Assembly (NCBI GenBank): GCA_023955225.1
Contig: JAGSGJ010000003.1
Span: 10,331-74,330, forward strand
Length of the DNA: 64,000 nucleotides
Direction of reading: 5' to 3'
Source: Sulfurovum sp.
GTDB lineage: Bacteria; Campylobacterota; Campylobacteria; Campylobacterales; Sulfurovaceae
Shown here: piece after piece, positions 60,471 to 64,000 of the stretch
Numbering within the stretch: position 1 is the stretch's first letter
How the letters are laid out: each line of letters begins with the position of its first letter
Translations under genes and position numbers: made by a program
The notes under the pieces: model-generated
The model's input: the letters and a program-made list of their open reading frames with translations, nothing else
Told to the model about the DNA's origin: nothing
Databases searched by the model: none

Positions 60471-61841
60471 TTAGCAACTGCCACTACACCCCGGACTATC
60501 TGCATTACCACCAGCAAAATACTTCCCGTCAAAACTAACCAATGAATAGTTTCTATCTGTTCCAAGTGATTCTTTTAGTCCTTCAATAGAGAGGAAACCT
60601 AGAGAATCAGCGCCCATTTTATCAGCGATCTCTTCTGGTGTAAACTTTGTAGAGATCAATTCTTCTTTTGTTGGGGTATCTATACCATAACGACACGGGA
60701 ATTTTATCTCTGGTGCAGCAATACGCATATGCACTTCTTTTGCACCTGCTTCTTTGAGCATACGTACGATCTGTTTAGAAGTAGTACCACGTACGAGTGA
60801 GTCATCAATAATGGCTACTCTTTTACCCTTTATGAGATGTTTAACTGGAGAGAGCTTCATTTTTACTTTAAGATCACGGATCTCCTGTGTTGGCTCAATG
60901 AAGGTACGTCCAATATAGTGATTACGTACAATACCCATCTCAAAAGGTACACCTAATCCATCTGCATACCCCTTAGCAGCAGCCACACCAGAATCTGGTA
61001 CAGGAAGCACAATGTCTACCTCTGCTGGTGTCTCTTTTGCCAATCTTTTTCCCATTTCTAAACGCATTTCATACACATTTTTACCATCTATAATAGAGTC
61101 CGGTCTTGCAAAATAAATATATTCAAAAGCACAAGGATGATAATCCTCTTCAAATACTTTTTCTGAAAGAGGTTCTTTATCTTCTTCAAAAGTAAGCATC
61201 TCACCAGGTTCTACATCACGTATAAACTCGGCACCTACCAGGTCAAAAGCACAAGTCTCAGAAGCGACGATGTACCCACCGTCTTTTAATTTACCAAGGC
61301 TTAGTGGACGAATACCAAAACGGTCACGGATCACAAACATTTTAGAACGACTTTGTATCGCTAAACAGTATGCACCTTCTATCTTTGTTAGCATATCTTT
61401 AATACGGTCAACCAAAGAGCCTTTTTGAGATTTTGCAATAAGATGAATAATATTTTCTGTATCCATATCTGTTTGAAAAATGGCACCGTTGTCTATCAGT
61501 TCATTTCTTACTTCATGTTTATTGATAAGATTACCATTATGGACAACCGATATCTCTCCAAGTTTATACTTGGCAAATACAGGCTGTGCATCGCCTGCAG
61601 ATTCACTCCCTGCAGTTGAATAACGGTTATGTCCTACAGCACATCCACCATCTAAATTATCAAGTGTTGCTTGTGAAAAAACATCTGCTACCATACCACG
61701 CTTTTTATACAAGGCAATACGCTCACCATTGGCTACAGAAATACCCGTAGCTTCTTGCCCACGATGTTGCATAGAAAAAAGCGAATAATACGCCACTGTG
61801 GAAGCTTTTTTTGCACCGAACACACCAACTATTGCACACAT
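60471..61841 (-). CDS. purF: Amidophosphoribosyltransferase
   Basis: 456 residues. N-terminal nucleophile Cys2 after Met removal ('MCAIVGVFG'), glutaminase residues 'GHNRYSTAG' and 'HNGNLIN', then a phosphoribosyltransferase domain with 'VAIIDDSLVRGTTSKQIV'. First step of purine synthesis: PRPP to phosphoribosylamine. Ends in cysteines 'GCSGSC'. dapB and trxB lie upstream in the same direction. Confidence 0.96.
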   Translation of the reverse strand: MCAIVGVFGAKKASTVAYYSLFSMQHRGQEATGISVANGERIALYKKRGMVADVFSQATLDNLDGGCAVGHNRYSTAGSESAGDAQPVFAKYKLGEISVVHNGNLINKHEVRNELIDNGAIFQTDMDTENIIHLIAKSQKGSLVDRIKDMLTKIEGAYCLAIQSRSKMFVIRDRFGIRPLSLGKLKDGGYIVASETCAFDLVGAEFIRDVEPGEMLTFEEDKEPLSEKVFEEDYHPCAFEYIYFARPDSIIDGKNVYEMRLEMGKRLAKETPAEVDIVLPVPDSGVAAAKGYADGLGVPFEMGIVRNHYIGRTFIEPTQEIRDLKVKMKLSPVKHLIKGKRVAIIDDSLVRGTTSKQIVRMLKEAGAKEVHMRIAAPEIKFPCRYGIDTPTKEELISTKFTPEEIADKMGADSLGFLSIEGLKESLGTDRNYSLVSFDGKYFAGGNADSPGCSGSC

Positions 61842-61842
61842 A

Positions 61843-62610
61843 TTAAATTCCTAAACAATCATTTATAGAGTAAAGACCACTCTTTTGATCTACGATCCAT
61901 GTCGCTGCACGAATAGCACCTTTTGAAAATGTCTCTCTACTGGTTGCTGTATGGTTCAGTTCCAAGAACTCCCCATCATTATAAAAACCAACCGTATGTC
62001 GACCGACAATATCACCACCACGAAGTGCCATCACAGCGATCTCATCTTTGCTTCTTGCACCGATCTGACCGTCTCTACCAGAAACACGTACAGCATCAAG
62101 ATCCAACCCTCTGCCCTTGGCTGCAAATTCACCCAAGGTTAAAGCAGTACCACTTGGAGCATCCACTTTATGTCTATGGTGCTGTTCCACAATTTCGATA
62201 TCAAAATCTACCAGCGTTGCTGCCACTTGCTCAACCAATTGTTTAAGAAGTGCGATCCCTGCTGACATATTTGAAGCATAGAGAACCGGCATCTCTTTTG
62301 AAGCTTCCGTAAGAAGGTTTTGCTGATGTTCGGTAAATCCTGTTGTTGCTATCACAAGTGCTGTAGGATTTTTTAAAGCCTGTTCACAAAGTTCTTGTGT
62401 TGCTGCAGGTGCTGAAAAGTCTATTACTACATCACATACTTCAAGAAGTGCTTTCATACTATTGGTAACCAACACATCAGAAGGCACATCTACTTTTAGC
62501 TCATCAAATACATGCAATGCACTAAGATCCAATGCCTCATTTTCTAAAACATTTTTAATAAGGTGTTCACCCATTCTACCTGTACTGCCTACTATACCAA
62601 CTTTTGCCAT
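61843..62610 (-). CDS. dapB: 4-hydroxy-tetrahydrodipicolinate reductase
   Basis: 255 residues. 'VGIVGSTGRMGEHLIKNVL' Rossmann start, 'VIDFSAPAATQELC', 'EIVEQHHRHKVDAPSGTAL' catalytic region and 'TSRETFSKGAIRAATWI' are DapB. Lysine and diaminopimelate synthesis, feeding peptidoglycan. Shares one base with trxB (TAATG-type) and is 1 bp from purF. Confidence 0.95.
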   Translation of the reverse strand: MAKVGIVGSTGRMGEHLIKNVLENEALDLSALHVFDELKVDVPSDVLVTNSMKALLEVCDVVIDFSAPAATQELCEQALKNPTALVIATTGFTEHQQNLLTEASKEMPVLYASNMSAGIALLKQLVEQVAATLVDFDIEIVEQHHRHKVDAPSGTALTLGEFAAKGRGLDLDAVRVSGRDGQIGARSKDEIAVMALRGGDIVGRHTVGFYNDGEFLELNHTATSRETFSKGAIRAATWIVDQKSGLYSINDCLGI

Positions 62611-63551
62611 TATTGCTGCTCCTGAATATATGAAATTACCTGTAACGCTGCGATGGATCCATCTCCTGCAGCAGATACTACTTGTTTGGGTGCTTCTATA
62701 CGAAGATCACCCGCCACGAACAAACCGGGAACAGATGTTTTCATACTTAAATCTACAATAACCTGTCCACTTTCACTCATTTTGCAAATAAAGTCATCAT
62801 TTTCATCTTTAAGCACATCATTTTTCACATCTTGTCCTACAAAAACAAAAAGTCCTGTATTGTCCATATGTGTGATCTCATTCGTTTTGACATTTCTAAT
62901 ATCTACCCCTGACAATCCCATAGCATCCCCAACAGATTCTTCTATCACTGAGTCAAGCACAAAATGTATATTTTCTTTTCTTTCTGCTCTGTCTATCGTA
63001 GGAGGTGCTGCTCTAAATGTATCTCGTCTATGCACCACATAGACATCTGAACAGATATTTGAAAGGAAATACGCCTCTTCAAGTGCTGTGTCTCCACCAC
63101 CTAATACTGTCACCGGCTTGTCTTTATAGAAAAACCCGTCACATATCGCACAGGTACTGACACCTCTGCCATAAAATTCATCTTCGCCTTTAAAATGTGC
63201 ACGTCTAGGTACTGCACCGGTAGAAACAATGACCGTCATTGCTTCTACCGTATTGCCACCTTCAAGTGTGATAGTAAAATATTCACCTGTTTTATTGATT
63301 GATTCTACTTTTTGCATCTCATGTTTTAAACCAAAGTTAAAACACTGTTTTTGCCAAGTATCCATAAAATCCAAGCCTGTTTTAGTGCTATCAAAAAAGC
63401 CAGGATAATTCTCTATCTCGGAACTTTTTGTAATCTGTCCACCAGGAACTCCCATCTCAAACAAGGTAACATTTTTCAATCCACCACGTGTTGCATAAAG
63501 TCCTGCTGTCAAGCCTGCTGGTCCACCACCGATAATTGCACAGTCTAACAT
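62610..63551 (-). CDS. trxB: Thioredoxin reductase
   Basis: 313 residues. FAD motif 'IIGGGPAGLTAGLYATRGGL', redox-active 'STCAICDGFFY' (CxxC), NADPH motif 'VLGGGDTALEEAYFLSN' and 'FVAGDLR'. Keeps TrxA reduced using NADPH; the trxA gene follows 149 bp upstream on the same strand. Confidence 0.96.
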   Translation of the reverse strand: MLDCAIIGGGPAGLTAGLYATRGGLKNVTLFEMGVPGGQITKSSEIENYPGFFDSTKTGLDFMDTWQKQCFNFGLKHEMQKVESINKTGEYFTITLEGGNTVEAMTVIVSTGAVPRRAHFKGEDEFYGRGVSTCAICDGFFYKDKPVTVLGGGDTALEEAYFLSNICSDVYVVHRRDTFRAAPPTIDRAERKENIHFVLDSVIEESVGDAMGLSGVDIRNVKTNEITHMDNTGLFVFVGQDVKNDVLKDENDDFICKMSESGQVIVDLSMKTSVPGLFVAGDLRIEAPKQVVSAAGDGSIAALQVISYIQEQQ

Positions 63552-63669
63552 TTTGAATCCTTGAAAAAAGTAAAATACTTAAGCAAATAGTACCTATTAT
63601 ACAATGAAAATACTTGGTTAAAAATTTTAGAAGATTTTATCTAAATATAGATATAAAAGAAGTGTTAAA

Positions 63670-63688
63670 AAGAGGGGAACCCCCTCTT
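63670..63688 (-). terminator. Terminator of trxA
   Basis: AAGAGGGG-aac-CCCCTCTT, 8-bp stem followed on the minus strand by TTTTT. It separates trxA from trxB, so trxB needs its own promoter or readthrough. Confidence 0.8.
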
Positions 63689-63699
63689 AAATGCATAAC

Positions 63700-64000
63700 T
63701 TACAGTTGTGCGTTTATTTTTTCAGCAAATGCATCTTTAGAAGCTGCACCAACCATTTGGTCTACCATCTCACCATCTTTAAAGAAAAGAATTGCCGGGA
63801 TAGATCTGATACCATATTTAACTGCGATCTCTTGTTGTTCATCTGTGTTTACTTTACAGATTTTTGCTTTACCCTCAAAATCTTCTGCAAGCTCTTCTAT
63901 TACTGGAGCGATCATTCTACAAGGTCCACACCATGGAGCCCAAAAGTCTACCATTGTTACACCTTCAGCGATAGTCGCATCAAAGTTTTCGTTTGTTAAG
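63700..64000 (-). CDS. trxA: Thioredoxin, N-terminal end outside window
   Basis: The open frame runs to the window edge; the ATG at 63954 is internal. The sequence upstream of it reads LTNENFDATIAEGVT, then 'VDFWAPWCGPCRMIAP' with the WCGPC active site and 'GIRSIPAILFF' with the cis-proline. About 100 of ~105 residues are present. Substrate of TrxB and likely reductant of the PrxQ at 47935. Confidence 0.95.
   Translation of the reverse strand, partial: LTNENFDATIAEGVTMVDFWAPWCGPCRMIAPVIEELAEDFEGKAKICKVNTDEQQEIAVKYGIRSIPAILFFKDGEMVDQMVGAASKDAFAEKINAQL

Noticed and set aside
1..64000. CRISPR arrays, insertion sequences, prophage or toxin-antitoxin modules
   Set aside because: No spaced repeat array, transposase or integrase motif, or toxin-antitoxin pair was recognised on either strand.

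Overview
The window is a dense, low-GC chromosomal segment from a Campylobacterota (Epsilonproteobacteria) bacterium, most like a non-motile chemolithotrophic lineage such as Sulfurovum. The main evidence is gene order. The block 14205-26038 (rplS, trmD, rimM, KH protein, rpsP, ffh, RluA-family synthase, DUF167, waaA, zinc-ribbon protein, Nif3-like, glyQ, purE, U32 peptidase) follows the order I recall for Campylobacter jejuni around Cj0701-Cj0714. HP0957-HP0959 of Helicobacter pylori show the same waaA / zinc-ribbon / Nif3 order. Other recalled pairings are truB-ispE, alaS-maf-PBP1A and ilvE-SPFH. Species assignment is inference. I saw no rRNA, tRNA, CRISPR array, transposase or prophage genes, and no gene-free stretch longer than 300 bases once the two small genes found here are counted.

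Layout. 1-2316: end of cysK, a class IV aminotransferase, an SspB-like protein and a LysR regulator. 2508-6184: uvrD, truB, ispE. 6225-11465: an insertion between ispE and smpB carrying a desaturase, a VF530 protein, a retropepsin / transglutaminase-7TM / ATP-grasp triplet and truC. 11556-14204: smpB, a HutZ-like protein, two unknown membrane proteins and a large imperfect hairpin. 14205-26038: the conserved translation, SRP, LPS and purine block. 26110-29981: histidinol phosphatase, glnA and an antiporter. 30014-38225: FrnE-like protein, PBP1A, BioF-like enzyme, maf, a CopD-like membrane protein, alaS and a lipoprotein. 38274-44622: murG, ftsW, ftsI, panC, prfB. 44642-47643: a small membrane protein, a LolD-like ATPase, tsf, rpsB. 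47935-52728: PrxQ, a small protein, a DegP-like protease, DUF523, DUF420 and an aldehyde dehydrogenase. 52880-56391: a small protein, a porin, a Crp/Fnr regulator and a membrane sensor-like protein. 56594-64000: ilvE, SPFH protein, 2OG oxygenase, hisIE, purF, dapB, trxB and the trxA C-terminal part.

Most genes are housekeeping: translation, cell wall, purine, histidine and lysine synthesis, and redox control. The most interesting signals are regulatory or small. (1) A compact Crp/Fnr circuit spans 52880-55474. Two related promoters carry FNR-like boxes at identical class II spacing, driving a 42-aa protein and a porin, and a perfect FNR palindrome overlaps the regulator's own predicted start site. 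(2) The rpsP and rpsB operons share a near-identical promoter with a GC-rich discriminator. (3) Two PhoB/OmpR-like direct repeats flank a lipoprotein gene. (4) A 41-aa membrane protein is coupled to a LolD-like ATPase. (5) Ribosomal protein S2 carries a helix-hairpin-helix extension. (6) An SspB-like candidate ClpXP adaptor is present. (7) There are two PurE paralogs. (8) csrA is missing from its usual place between truB and ispE.

All functional calls come from reading motifs and from remembered family features; no database search was run.
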